A stretch of 64,000 nucleotides of DNA, from contig NZ_JBELZM010000018.1 of the NCBI RefSeq assembly GCF_040273735.1, positions 1 to 64,000 of the forward strand, in the 5' to 3' direction. This document shows positions 34,747-43,671 of the stretch, in pieces. Positions within the stretch are counted from its first letter, which is position 1, and each line of letters begins with the position of its first letter. The notes under the pieces were generated by a model that ran no database searches, was not told the origin of the DNA, and saw only the letters and a list, made by a program, of their open reading frames with translations. The position numbers and the translations under genes are program-made. Source of the DNA: Solibacillus sp040273735. GTDB lineage: Bacteria > Bacillota > Bacilli > Bacillales_A > Planococcaceae.

Positions 34747-36195
34747 TTAGAAATGATAATCTTCTATTTTTTTCATCTTTTGCGAAATCAGACTAACTGC
34801 TACAAATGTAATAAGTGAAGCGATGATTGGAATTGTAACGGAATGCATGCCATAAATATTTTCCGCAAAGCGGTAGATGACAATATATAATGTCAGACCG
34901 ACAATCATCGAACTGATTGCCCCGTATTTATTTGCTTTCTTCCAGTACAGTCCAAATATTACACTCCATAAAAAGGCTGATTCCAGTCCGCCGAACGCAA
35001 ACAAGTTCAGCATGATTAATAGCTCAGGTGGTTTAACGGCGAAAATAACTACCGCTATCCCAATGATGCTCGTTACCCAGAAGCTGCGGTTTTTAATTTG
35101 TGCATCGCTTGCTTTCGGATTGATATAGTTTAGATAAATATCTTTTACAACTGTTGAACTTACTAGAATAAGCAATGCATTAACCGTCGACATAATGGCT
35201 GCCATTGGAGCTGCGAGTACGATTCCCGCCAGTAAAGGCGGCAGCACTTCCAATGTCAGCAACGGCATCACTTTATCGCCGACATCAATTCCCGGCAAAA
35301 CCGGACGTGCAAATACACCAATTAAATGCATGCCGAACATGATTGTCCCGATACCGATTGTACCTATTAAAATTGCTTTATGTAAGCTTTTCGAATCTTT
35401 GTAGCTCATGGCACGAACGGCAATTTGAGGCAACCCAATGACACCTAATCCAATTAAAATCCAAAATGTTGATACATACAATGGTGTCAGGTTTTGTTCT
35501 GCACCAAACGGCGTCACTAAATTCGGATTTTCTGCTACCAGTCCTTGCATGATCGTGTCAACACCACCACCGGCAATGACAGTTGCAATTAGAAGGATCA
35601 CTGTACCAATAATCATAATGGAACCTTGCAATGCATCCGTTAACGCAACAGCCCGGAAACCACCGATAATTACATATGCCAAAACGGCTACCGCAAAAAT
35701 GAGCAGTGCATTTGTATACGACAGCCCAGTCAATGATTCAATCAGACGTGCACCACCCACCCATTGCGCTGTCATCGAGGCAAAAAGGAAAATGATGATA
35801 CTGATTGCCGATAAAATAACAATCGTATGGCTGTCATAGCGTTTCTTTAAAAAGTCGATCAAAGTAATGGCTTCAATACGGCGTGCAACAATCGCAAATT
35901 TCTTGCCGAGCACCATTAACACAAAATAACCTGCAGGCAGCTGTGCCATTGCTAATAGAACCCATCCAAGTCCTGTATTATAGGCAACACCCGGTCCCCC
36001 GATAAAGCTTGAAGCACTCCCGTATGTCGCCATCATCGTCATCGCCAGGATGAACCCGCCCATTTCGCGTCCGCCTAAAAAATACTCCTGTAAAAACGAG
36101 TTAGATGTGCGTACTTGGCGATTTGCCCAAATACCGATGCCAAAAATGATAATTAAAAATATGAGTAATGGAATAATGACCGACCAATGTATCAT
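34747..36195 (-). CDS. panF: Sodium/pantothenate symporter PanF
   Basis: 482 residues, sodium:solute symporter family with about thirteen helices. The N-terminal SNSFLQEYFLGGREMGGFIL and GSASSFIGGPGVAYNTGLGW blocks match PanF. It imports pantothenate with Na+. It overlaps the preceding YhdT gene by four bases, and this panF-yhdT pairing is conserved in many bacteria, which strengthens the substrate call. Confidence 0.92.
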   Translation of the reverse strand: MIHWSVIIPLLIFLIIIFGIGIWANRQVRTSNSFLQEYFLGGREMGGFILAMTMMATYGSASSFIGGPGVAYNTGLGWVLLAMAQLPAGYFVLMVLGKKFAIVARRIEAITLIDFLKKRYDSHTIVILSAISIIIFLFASMTAQWVGGARLIESLTGLSYTNALLIFAVAVLAYVIIGGFRAVALTDALQGSIMIIGTVILLIATVIAGGGVDTIMQGLVAENPNLVTPFGAEQNLTPLYVSTFWILIGLGVIGLPQIAVRAMSYKDSKSLHKAILIGTIGIGTIMFGMHLIGVFARPVLPGIDVGDKVMPLLTLEVLPPLLAGIVLAAPMAAIMSTVNALLILVSSTVVKDIYLNYINPKASDAQIKNRSFWVTSIIGIAVVIFAVKPPELLIMLNLFAFGGLESAFLWSVIFGLYWKKANKYGAISSMIVGLTLYIVIYRFAENIYGMHSVTIPIIASLITFVAVSLISQKMKKIEDYHF

Positions 36196-36455
36196 TTTTG
36201 CTCTTCCTCCTCTTCAAGTGAAATATCTTTGAAGAAAAGCTTCATCGCGAGCCAGATTGCGATAATCATGAAAATTGTTCCTGCGATACAGCTATAGAAA
36301 AACCATGCCGGGAATCCGAATACGTAATCATACTCCAGCGGGTCACCTGAACCGAGCCCATATGCGAACCCGAACCAGATCGCAAAATTGATGATGACAA
36401 GCACGACACCGATCAGTGCTTCTTTATGTGCGATTTTGAAACGCTTAGCCTGCAC
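36192..36455 (-). CDS. yhdT: YhdT-family small membrane protein (DUF997)
   Basis: 87 residues with two hydrophobic helices (ALIGVVLVIINFAIWFGFAY, then FFYSCIAGTIFMIIAIWLAM) and an acidic tail. It overlaps panF by four bases. YhdT proteins accompany PanF and are thought to be small accessory subunits, similar to other two-gene sodium symporters. Confidence 0.88.
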   Translation of the reverse strand: MQAKRFKIAHKEALIGVVLVIINFAIWFGFAYGLGSGDPLEYDYVFGFPAWFFYSCIAGTIFMIIAIWLAMKLFFKDISLEEEEEQK

Positions 36456-36623
36456 ATTAAAACATCCTTTCTGTATACTATTTGAATCTGCTGTAATTTC
36501 AGATCATGAGGGAATTTTAACTCGCTCTAAAGTGGACAACCATCTTTCAGAGACTTAACTTCTCTATTCTACGTTGCCAAACTGCGAAAGAAAAGAGTTT
36601 GTTGACGATTTGTCTAGCAAAAA

Positions 36624-36659
36624 CCGAAAAAACGTCGCCTAAATTTATTAGACGACGCT
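36624..36659 (-). terminator. Terminator after ddh
   Basis: CGTCGCCTAA (36632-36641) pairs with TTAGACGACG (36647-36656) with one mismatch; the A run before it becomes the U run on the minus strand. Confidence 0.85.
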
Positions 36660-36669
36660 CGTTTGGAAA

Positions 36670-37653
36670 TTACAGTAATTCTTTGCGCAAATCTGCCGGA
36701 GATTTTGGTGATAAGAAACCATATGGAATGTCGAAAACAGTTTTTGCACCTTTGTCTCCTTTTGCATGCAATTTGTATGCAGCGCGGGCATAGGCAACGA
36801 GAACACTTGATGTGAACATCGGATTGGATTCAAGCGTTAATGAAAATTCCATAATTTGCTTGTCTGATTCGCCTGATTGACCAGAACGGATAACAAATCC
36901 GCCATGTGGCATACCTTGGTGATTTTCTTTAAATTCGGCTTCTGTAATAAAGTTCACCATCGTATCATATTCCGCAAAATAGTTTGGCATTTCTTTAATT
37001 TCTTTTTCGATCGTTGCTGCATCTGCACCTTCCGCTAAAACAACAAAACATTCACGGGCATGTTTTTCACGTGTTGTCAGCTCAGGATTTTCACCATTGC
37101 GCACACGGTTAACCGCTTCTTTAATCGGTAAAGTATATTGTACTGCATTTTTTACACCTTCAATGCGGCGTACTGCGTCTGAGTGGCCTTGGCTTAAGCC
37201 GTCACCCCAGAACGTATATGTATTTGCTTCAGGCAGAACTGTTTCACCTAATAGACGGTTCAATGAAAATAGCCCCGGGTCCCAGCCAACCGAAATGATG
37301 GAGACTGTATCACTTTTTTGTGCCACAGCATCAACTGCATCAAAAAATACCGGAATATTCGCATGTGTATCATAACTGTCAATTGTGTTGAACCATTGTG
37401 CAAAATGCGGAACTTGCTCAGGTAAATCTTTTGCAGAACCACCACATAAAATCATGACATCAATCTGTTCCTTATAATTAGGTGCATCATCCACTAAATA
37501 GACCGGTACATTTGATGATTGGATGGCAACAGATGCAGGATCACGACGCGTAAATACAGCTACCAATTCCATGTCAGCATTTTGACCGATTGCTGCTTCC
37601 ACACCTCGACCTAAATTTCCGTAACCAACAATACCAATGCGAATTTTACTCAT
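36670..37653 (-). CDS. ddh: meso-Diaminopimelate D-dehydrogenase
   Basis: 327 residues. N-terminal NADP-binding motif GIVGYGNLGRGVEAAIG, then the substrate domain with SVGWDPGLFSLNRLLGE, and FWGDGLSQGHSDAVRRI. It makes meso-diaminopimelate in one step from tetrahydrodipicolinate, ammonia and NADPH, for lysine and cell wall. The enzyme is patchily distributed in bacteria but common in Lysinibacillus-type Planococcaceae, which supports the organism call. Monocistronic, with its own terminator. Confidence 0.95.
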   Translation of the reverse strand: MSKIRIGIVGYGNLGRGVEAAIGQNADMELVAVFTRRDPASVAIQSSNVPVYLVDDAPNYKEQIDVMILCGGSAKDLPEQVPHFAQWFNTIDSYDTHANIPVFFDAVDAVAQKSDTVSIISVGWDPGLFSLNRLLGETVLPEANTYTFWGDGLSQGHSDAVRRIEGVKNAVQYTLPIKEAVNRVRNGENPELTTREKHARECFVVLAEGADAATIEKEIKEMPNYFAEYDTMVNFITEAEFKENHQGMPHGGFVIRSGQSGESDKQIMEFSLTLESNPMFTSSVLVAYARAAYKLHAKGDKGAKTVFDIPYGFLSPKSPADLRKELL

Positions 37654-37904
37654 TATTTATTCCCCCATCTTAATTATTCGACGTTTATTCTTTACACAAT
37701 GATGTAAATTCAGAATTTTCGTCTAAATTATATTTCATCATACAGTTTCATATTTATGAATACAATAATTTTTGTGCTTTTCACAAAAAATGTTATCTTT
37801 CGCGCAATGCTTGTATTATTTGCTGTAAAGTGTTTTCATTTTCTATTTAGATGAATTTTTGATATACTGATAAAGTAAATAAATAGACTAATTGGGGGAG
37901 AAAC

Positions 37905-38363
37905 ATGAAGAAATTATCAGCAGTTTTATTAGCATTCACACTTGTCTTTTCAAGTGTAGGGACAACGATTTTATTTGCTAATGATGCACAGTCAGTTGAA
38001 GCAAAAGGTTACAAATCAGGTAAAAAAGGCTTCAACAGCAACAATAACAATACTAATATTCAAAAAAACAATAATGATGCAACAAACCCGACAACAACAA
38101 AACAAAATAACAATACAACAAAAAAGAATGATTCAAATACAGCTTCATCAAACAAAGGCGGCTTAATGAAAGGCCTAATGCTTGGTGGTTTAGCTGGTTT
38201 ATTATTCGGTAGCTTATTTGCCGGCATGGGTATGCTAGGTAACATTTTAGGTCTGTTAATCAACGTAGCAGCAATTGCGGCGATTGTCTTCTTCCTAGTG
38301 AAGATTTATCAGTTAATCAAACGCAAAAAAGATAAAGAGGTTACTGACACGTGGAAAAACTAA
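37905..38363 (+). CDS. Tim44-like secreted/membrane protein
   Basis: 152 residues. A signal peptide (MKKLSAVLLAFTLVFSSVG) is followed by an Asn/Thr/Lys-rich linker, then a glycine-rich hydrophobic part (MLGGLAGLLFGSLFAGMGML) with one or two membrane helices, and a lysine-rich tail. This layout occurs in Tim44-like proteins of Bacillales, often annotated as preprotein translocase subunits, though without the TIM44 fold function shown. ATG follows GGGGGAG. The end overlaps the next gene by 13 bases. Confidence 0.75.
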   Translation: MKKLSAVLLAFTLVFSSVGTTILFANDAQSVEAKGYKSGKKGFNSNNNNTNIQKNNNDATNPTTTKQNNNTTKKNDSNTASSNKGGLMKGLMLGGLAGLLFGSLFAGMGMLGNILGLLINVAAIAAIVFFLVKIYQLIKRKKDKEVTDTWKN

Positions 38364-38644
38364 CATTATCTGAACAAGATTTAATTAATGCCGTTTGTCT
38401 GTTCCATGCAAAATTCAAAAACACAGCACCTGAAGAAGTGGAAGCGGAGCTGATGTATGATGATGTTGCCGGATATTCAGCGGAAGCTTTCTATAACGGA
38501 CAACTGGAAGTATACAACTCGGTGAATTTCATCATGGCACTTCGTCTGTATATTGATGAGCAGCTTGGCCGTGATTCAATGTCAGCACGTATTTCTCTGG
38601 ATATTGATGATGAAGAAGGCATGATTGCACACGTAGAGTTATAA
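38351..38644 (+). CDS. DUF2653-family protein (YxcD-like)
   Basis: 97 residues, acidic and soluble (TLSEQDLINAVCLFHAKFKN and LRLYIDEQLGRDSMSARISL). It resembles the DUF2653 (YxcD) family. Start is GTG at 38351, ten bases after GAGG, inside the upstream gene. Function unknown; coupled expression with the Tim44-like protein is likely. Confidence 0.8.
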   Translation: MEKLTLSEQDLINAVCLFHAKFKNTAPEEVEAELMYDDVAGYSAEAFYNGQLEVYNSVNFIMALRLYIDEQLGRDSMSARISLDIDDEEGMIAHVEL

Positions 38645-38655
38645 TTGAACATCAT

Positions 38656-38700
38656 AAGACCCGTCACTCTCTATTTTGAGAGTAGACGGGTCTTTTTTTG
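38656..38700. terminator. Strong terminator between convergent genes
   Basis: AAGACCCGTCACTCTC pairs with GAGAGT-A-GACGGGTCTT around TATTTT, followed by TTTTTT. It ends the DUF2653 gene and touches the stop codon of yhgE. Confidence 0.9.
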
Positions 38701-41007
38701 TTATGAAGTCGGCTGCACTTCCGGTGTGTACTTCGTCGTGAGTGATTTATAGCTTACGATAAACGCAATCAGTGCCAAGACAGAAGCAACGACTAAATAA
38801 ATGACAAGGGTTAAAGCATTCGATGATAATAATGAAAGATCACCTAATGATATAACCGATTTAAATCCTGAAATCGAATACGTAAACGGTAAATATGCAC
38901 TAACAGCCTGTAAATTTTCAGGAAGCATCGGGATCGGTAAATTCGAACCTGTAATCGATAATTGTGCAACAGCCAGTACAAGTGCGATAAATCGCCCAAT
39001 GTTTCCGGCAACCGATACAAGGAAGAAAATAATCGACATGAATACAATGCTGACAAAAATCCCGAATAAAATAAACTGCATTACATGATCTACTGATAGC
39101 TGCAATACGACTAATGTAAATACCGTAACCAATATTGCCTGAATTATAGCAAACAGTGCTAATTGCAGCCATTTACTCACAAACCAGCTTATTGCAGACT
39201 TTGGCAATACAGCCGGCTTTTTAAAGTCAACAAACATGGACAATACAAGCATACCTACAAATAATGCCAACGATAAAATATACGGTGCAGTTGAATCACG
39301 GTAATATTCATATGCATTGACCTTTTCCCCTGCCAATGTGACCGGAGAAGAAAACATCGCAATATTATCGTCGGTAATTCGTAATGCCGCCACTTGCTCA
39401 CGACCGCCTTCCAAACCAGTCGCCAATTCCGATGAACCTGCCTGAAGACGGTTGACCCCATCATTTAATGAAGTAACGCCTTCTGTCATCGTTTGCCAGC
39501 CAACTGCAACGGTTTCATTACCTGTGCTAATTTGTGTTAAACCGCTTTTCAGATTGGAAACACCTGTACCTAATCTGTTCCATGAGCTCGTTAGTGATGC
39601 GTTACCATTCGCAACTTGCGATGCACCACCCGCTAAAGTAGAGGCACCTGAAACGACTGCTGTCTGTCCTGCAACAAGTGCATCGATTCCTTTTACAGCT
39701 TTCTCTTGTCCAGCTGATAACGAACCAATTCCGGAAACGATTGTTTTTTGACCGGCAATCGCATTTTCAAGACCTGTTGTCAATGCGGGCATGGATTGTG
39801 CAATCTGGTTGGCACCATTGCTTAAAGCATTGGCACTTTGAACGGCAACGGGATAAACTGCACCAAGTTCCCCCAAGCCTGCACTTAAAGCAAGTAAATT
39901 TTCACGGTATGCTTCCATACCAGGTGCTTGTGCCAAACTTTGCAGTAATTCTGCCCCTTGCGCCATTTGTTCAATATTCGCCTGTTTCGACTGCAATACG
40001 GTCGCCAGCTGGTTCAGCCCTTTTGCCAACCCCGGATTCGCCTGCGTGCCGTCTCCCACAGCAATACCAGCGTAAAGCTGGTTCGCTCCTGCAGAAAGCT
40101 GCTGCAACCCATTCAGGAGATTTTCGGAACCAGGCTGTAATTTTTGTAAGCCTGAATAGATTTCCGTTGAACCGCCTTTTAATGAATTAAGTCCAGCTAA
40201 CACTTGCTGTGATCCGCCTTTTAACTGTGTAGCACCTGATGCCACTTGACGTGATCCGGACGCTAGCTTGTTAATATCGCCCGTTCCCCCATTGATCGCA
40301 GAAAGAAGCTGGCCTGCCCCCGCATCGGCCGTTTTCGCACCGACAGCAAGCTTGTTAATATCTGCCGATTTTTCCGTCAACGATGTTAATAATGTGTTCG
40401 TCCCATTTGCCAGCAGCTCAGTACCATCCACGATTTGCTTCGAGCCATCTGCTCCGGTTGCAAATCCTGTTTCGATATCCGTAAACCTGGAGAATACCGT
40501 TCTGGCATAAGTTGCTGTAATTTTGTCCCCTAATTGTTCGCGAAGTTTTTCAACAGCACTGTTTGTCACTTGCGCTCCCATGAAGTTTAATCCTTCATTT
40601 TGGATATAGCGCAATTCCGGCACTTGCGGATTTGCATCAAGAACGGTTGTCACCTTTTGTGAAAAGTCTTCCGGCACTTCTACCACTAGGTAAAATTCCT
40701 GCTTATCCAACCCTTCCATCGCTTCTTCTTCCGTCACAAAATGCCAGCCTAATGAGTTACTTTCCTTTAATGTTTCCATTAAATCATTGCCGACATTGAT
40801 TGCTTGACCACCCGAAACACCGCCTGCATCCTTATTGACGAACGCAACCGGTAAGTTATCCAGATTGTCATACGGTCCCCATGTAGCTGACAGAAGAACT
40901 GCTACATAAACAATTGGAATGAGCATGACACCGATCAACGCAATGACTAAACCTTTACGATTTTTCAGTGACTGCAATTCCTTCCCAAACAACTGAAACG
41001 ACCCCAT
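38701..41007 (-). CDS. yhgE: YhgE/Pip-family membrane protein
   Basis: 768 residues. ABC2-type membrane protein with an N-terminal helix (SLKNRKGLVIALIGVMLIPI), a large extracellular region full of repeated G-A-x-x-L/A-x-G motifs (e.g. GANQLYAGIAVG, GLNSLKGGSTEIYSG) that forms a long coiled or beta stack, and five C-terminal helices. Pip was found as a phage receptor component in Lactococcus; YhgE-type proteins may export surface factors. The ATG at 41007 follows GGGGGG by five bases; the longer frame from 41055 is unlikely. Confidence 0.92.
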   Translation of the reverse strand: MGSFQLFGKELQSLKNRKGLVIALIGVMLIPIVYVAVLLSATWGPYDNLDNLPVAFVNKDAGGVSGGQAINVGNDLMETLKESNSLGWHFVTEEEAMEGLDKQEFYLVVEVPEDFSQKVTTVLDANPQVPELRYIQNEGLNFMGAQVTNSAVEKLREQLGDKITATYARTVFSRFTDIETGFATGADGSKQIVDGTELLANGTNTLLTSLTEKSADINKLAVGAKTADAGAGQLLSAINGGTGDINKLASGSRQVASGATQLKGGSQQVLAGLNSLKGGSTEIYSGLQKLQPGSENLLNGLQQLSAGANQLYAGIAVGDGTQANPGLAKGLNQLATVLQSKQANIEQMAQGAELLQSLAQAPGMEAYRENLLALSAGLGELGAVYPVAVQSANALSNGANQIAQSMPALTTGLENAIAGQKTIVSGIGSLSAGQEKAVKGIDALVAGQTAVVSGASTLAGGASQVANGNASLTSSWNRLGTGVSNLKSGLTQISTGNETVAVGWQTMTEGVTSLNDGVNRLQAGSSELATGLEGGREQVAALRITDDNIAMFSSPVTLAGEKVNAYEYYRDSTAPYILSLALFVGMLVLSMFVDFKKPAVLPKSAISWFVSKWLQLALFAIIQAILVTVFTLVVLQLSVDHVMQFILFGIFVSIVFMSIIFFLVSVAGNIGRFIALVLAVAQLSITGSNLPIPMLPENLQAVSAYLPFTYSISGFKSVISLGDLSLLSSNALTLVIYLVVASVLALIAFIVSYKSLTTKYTPEVQPTS

Positions 41008-41343
41008 AAAAACCCCCCTTTTTATAAAAGTAGTCCTATACGAATGAATAAACACTCATTACGTATAACAATAATATATTCTAAGTTTTTACATTTTTCT
41101 ACTGTAAAATGTAAAAAAATTCTATTTAGTACGTGAATTTTGTTCATATTAATATCCAAATTGTAGGACAATATAATCGTTAAATAACTTTCCATTTCAG
41201 GACTCACTTTATTAATCTGAATATTCCGAATAATATTGTTATTGATTGATAAGTTGAATGGTTTAATTTACATAATGATTTCAGAAAAAAATAAATAAAA
41301 AAACCACTAAAATGGTTCCCCAAATTAGTGGTTAAGCTGTTGA
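41008..41343. other. Upstream region of yhgE with candidate TetR-type operator
   Basis: Around 41036-41067 lies TATACGAATGAATA and, inverted with one extra base, CACTCATTACGTATA. This is like operators of TetR regulators that control yhgE homologues. The rest is AT-rich; the terminator of the nucleotidase gene is at 41291-41334. No gene is seen. Confidence 0.5.
41291..41334 (-). terminator. Terminator of the SLH nucleotidase gene
   Basis: AACCACTAA (41302-41310) pairs with TTAGTGGTT (41325-41333); the A-rich stretch before it gives a U run on the minus strand. Confidence 0.85.
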
Positions 41344-43497
41344 TTATTTTTCTTCTGGCGCAGCTGTATCTACAATGCGGCCTTCAGTAGTAAACTTAAT
41401 TTCTTTCATTGATAGTAATTGTTCTTTTAAGTTTTCCCAATCTGATAAACCTAAGTCAGTTACACGGCCTTCTCCATATGCTTTTTCGAACGTGCTGAAG
41501 CCGTCTCCGCCTTTAGCTGTGAACGCATTTGTAGCAACTGTATAAGTTTCGTTATCCGCTACATCTACATATGCTTTTGTTGCTTCATCATAGTATTTTA
41601 ATGAAACGACACGAGAACCCGCTTCTTTAGAAGAATCGTATTCTAGTTTAGCACCTGCGATATGCAGGAATCCGCCATTCTCTTCCGGAGCACTTTTCAC
41701 AGAGTGTTCAAATGCCGCTTTTAATTCAGCGCCTGTAACATCCATTAATGCTAATGTATTACCAAACGGCAACACTGTAATAACTTGTCCAGTCGTAATA
41801 TTGCCGGCAGGAATTGCAGCACGAATACCGCCGCCATTTTGCAATGCCATTACAACCTTTTTATCCGTATACTGTTTTGCTTTTGCAAGCATACCGTCAG
41901 TAATGATATTACCTAATACTGTTTCGCTATTTCGAACACTTACAGCACTTGTTTCTGATTTACGAGGGCTCACTAAATCTTGTGCTAAAGTAACGCCGAT
42001 TTCTGCTTTAGAAACTGCATCTACTTTTTCTTTAAATGGAGCAAGCATTTTTAAACCTTCAGCGTCATCTGCAAGTTTACCGATTTCAACTAATTGACCG
42101 TCATGTTTAACGATGACACCATTTTCGTCAAATTCAACATTCACTGTACCTAGGAAACCAGCATACTCTTTCGCCTGAACGATTAATGTTACGTCCTTTT
42201 TCTCGCCTACTGTGTTTGTATCAACTACGAATGGCTCTTTTAGCTCTGTATGTGAGTGACCGCCTACGATAATATCAATTCCAGGTACTGATTTTGCTAG
42301 AATTTGATCATTGTCATAAGCAGGATTATCGTCAAATCCGATATGTGTTAAAGCGATAATTTTATCGACACCTTTATCTTCAAACGCTTTTACCGCTTTT
42401 TTCGCTTCGTCGATATAATTTTCAAATGCTACACTGCCTGGTGAAGCGATGTCTTCCGTTTCAGCTGTCGTTAAACCGAAGATCCCGACTTTTTCGCCGT
42501 TTACTTCTTTAATCATACCAGCATAGATTTTGCCGTTTTCAGGCTCACTAGATACTAAATCCGAGAACATACCTGTAAACAGGCTGTCTTTTGTAAAGTC
42601 AACATTCGCCGTTAAAACCGGGAATTGTGCTGCTTTAATGAATTCTGCCAATGCTTTATGTCCTTCTGGAGAAGAACCTAAGTCAAATTCATGATTTCCC
42701 AATGTAATCGCATCAAATTTCAATGCATTTAAAAACGGTAGATCTGCTTGTCCTTCAAATTCATTGAAGTATAAAGTGCCGCTGAAAACGTCACCCGCAT
42801 GCAATAAAAGCGCATCCGGTGTTTTTGCACGTTGTTCATTAACCGCCGTCATTAATTTTGGAAGAGCATCAACACGTGCATGAGTGTCATTCACATGCAT
42901 AATCGATAATTTATAATTATTTGTTTCTGGTTCAGGTTGTGGTGCTGGTGCAGCTGCTGCAAGCATTGTTGCCAATACGCTTGACAGTTCGCCACGAGTA
43001 AGTTGTTTCGTAGGGTTGAATACAACTTTAGCTTCTGTTAATAACGCTGTTGCATCAATCGGATATACCGCAGATACATTCGTTAAAATTTTAGCTAATT
43101 GATTATGTGTAATTTTATCCGCTGTACGGAATGTGCCGTCTTCATAACCATTTACAAATCCAGTAGCTACTAGTGCCGCTATTTGACTATAATACTGGTT
43201 TGACGATTTAATATCTTTGAAGTTAGGATTTTTTACATTAGTTGTATCAAGTTTAAGAGCACCCGCAATCATTTTCGCAGCTTGTCCGCGAGTAACCGTT
43301 GCATCTGGTTTAAAAGTACCATCTCCAAATCCTTTTACGATACCTGCAGATGTTAAAGCATTGATCCCTTCTGCATATGGATGGCTAACAGTTACATCCG
43401 TAAAAATTGTCTCTTCCGCCATAACACCTGTTGCTCCTACAGCAACTGCCGTAAACGCTGCTAAAGCTGTTGCCGAATACATTCTTTTTTTCTTCAT
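41344..43497 (-). CDS. S-layer-anchored 5'-nucleotidase / metallophosphatase
   Basis: 717 residues. Signal peptide (MKKKRMYSATALAAFTAVAV, cleavage near MA-EET), then SLH repeats: first AEGINALTSAGIVKGFGDGT, second YYSQIAALVATGFVNGYEDG, third degenerate. After a proline linker, the metallophosphatase domain has HVNDTHARVDALPKL, HAGDVFSGT, LGNHEFDLG, THIGFDDN and GGHSHTEL. The C-terminal 5'-nucleotidase domain has NGGGIRAAIP and TNAFTAKGGDGF. The enzyme should sit on the cell wall via SLH and release phosphate or nucleosides from extracellular nucleotides. Confidence 0.95.
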   Translation of the reverse strand: MKKKRMYSATALAAFTAVAVGATGVMAEETIFTDVTVSHPYAEGINALTSAGIVKGFGDGTFKPDATVTRGQAAKMIAGALKLDTTNVKNPNFKDIKSSNQYYSQIAALVATGFVNGYEDGTFRTADKITHNQLAKILTNVSAVYPIDATALLTEAKVVFNPTKQLTRGELSSVLATMLAAAAPAPQPEPETNNYKLSIMHVNDTHARVDALPKLMTAVNEQRAKTPDALLLHAGDVFSGTLYFNEFEGQADLPFLNALKFDAITLGNHEFDLGSSPEGHKALAEFIKAAQFPVLTANVDFTKDSLFTGMFSDLVSSEPENGKIYAGMIKEVNGEKVGIFGLTTAETEDIASPGSVAFENYIDEAKKAVKAFEDKGVDKIIALTHIGFDDNPAYDNDQILAKSVPGIDIIVGGHSHTELKEPFVVDTNTVGEKKDVTLIVQAKEYAGFLGTVNVEFDENGVIVKHDGQLVEIGKLADDAEGLKMLAPFKEKVDAVSKAEIGVTLAQDLVSPRKSETSAVSVRNSETVLGNIITDGMLAKAKQYTDKKVVMALQNGGGIRAAIPAGNITTGQVITVLPFGNTLALMDVTGAELKAAFEHSVKSAPEENGGFLHIAGAKLEYDSSKEAGSRVVSLKYYDEATKAYVDVADNETYTVATNAFTAKGGDGFSTFEKAYGEGRVTDLGLSDWENLKEQLLSMKEIKFTTEGRIVDTAAPEEK

Positions 43498-43611
43498 CCA
43501 AAAGACCCCCCAAAATTTTTAACCTACCTTTTGATAGTAACGAAATATTATAAAAATTTCTACATTTTCCGGAAAATTTTACTTATTTTTAACAGAAAAT
43601 ATAATTCTTAA

Positions 43612-43656
43612 GACATAAAAAAAGACAAAGTCAATAAAAATTGACTTTGTCTTTCA
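43612..43656 (-). terminator. Terminator after acnA
   Basis: AAAGACAAAGTCAA (43621-43634) pairs perfectly with TTGACTTTGTCTTT (43641-43654); the A run before it gives the U run. Confidence 0.9.
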
Positions 43657-43671
43657 TGTTATAGAATGGAA

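Noticed and set aside
38701..41055. Many long frames on the plus strand opposite yhgE
   Set aside because: They are shadows of the repetitive, codon-biased yhgE gene and lack ribosome sites.
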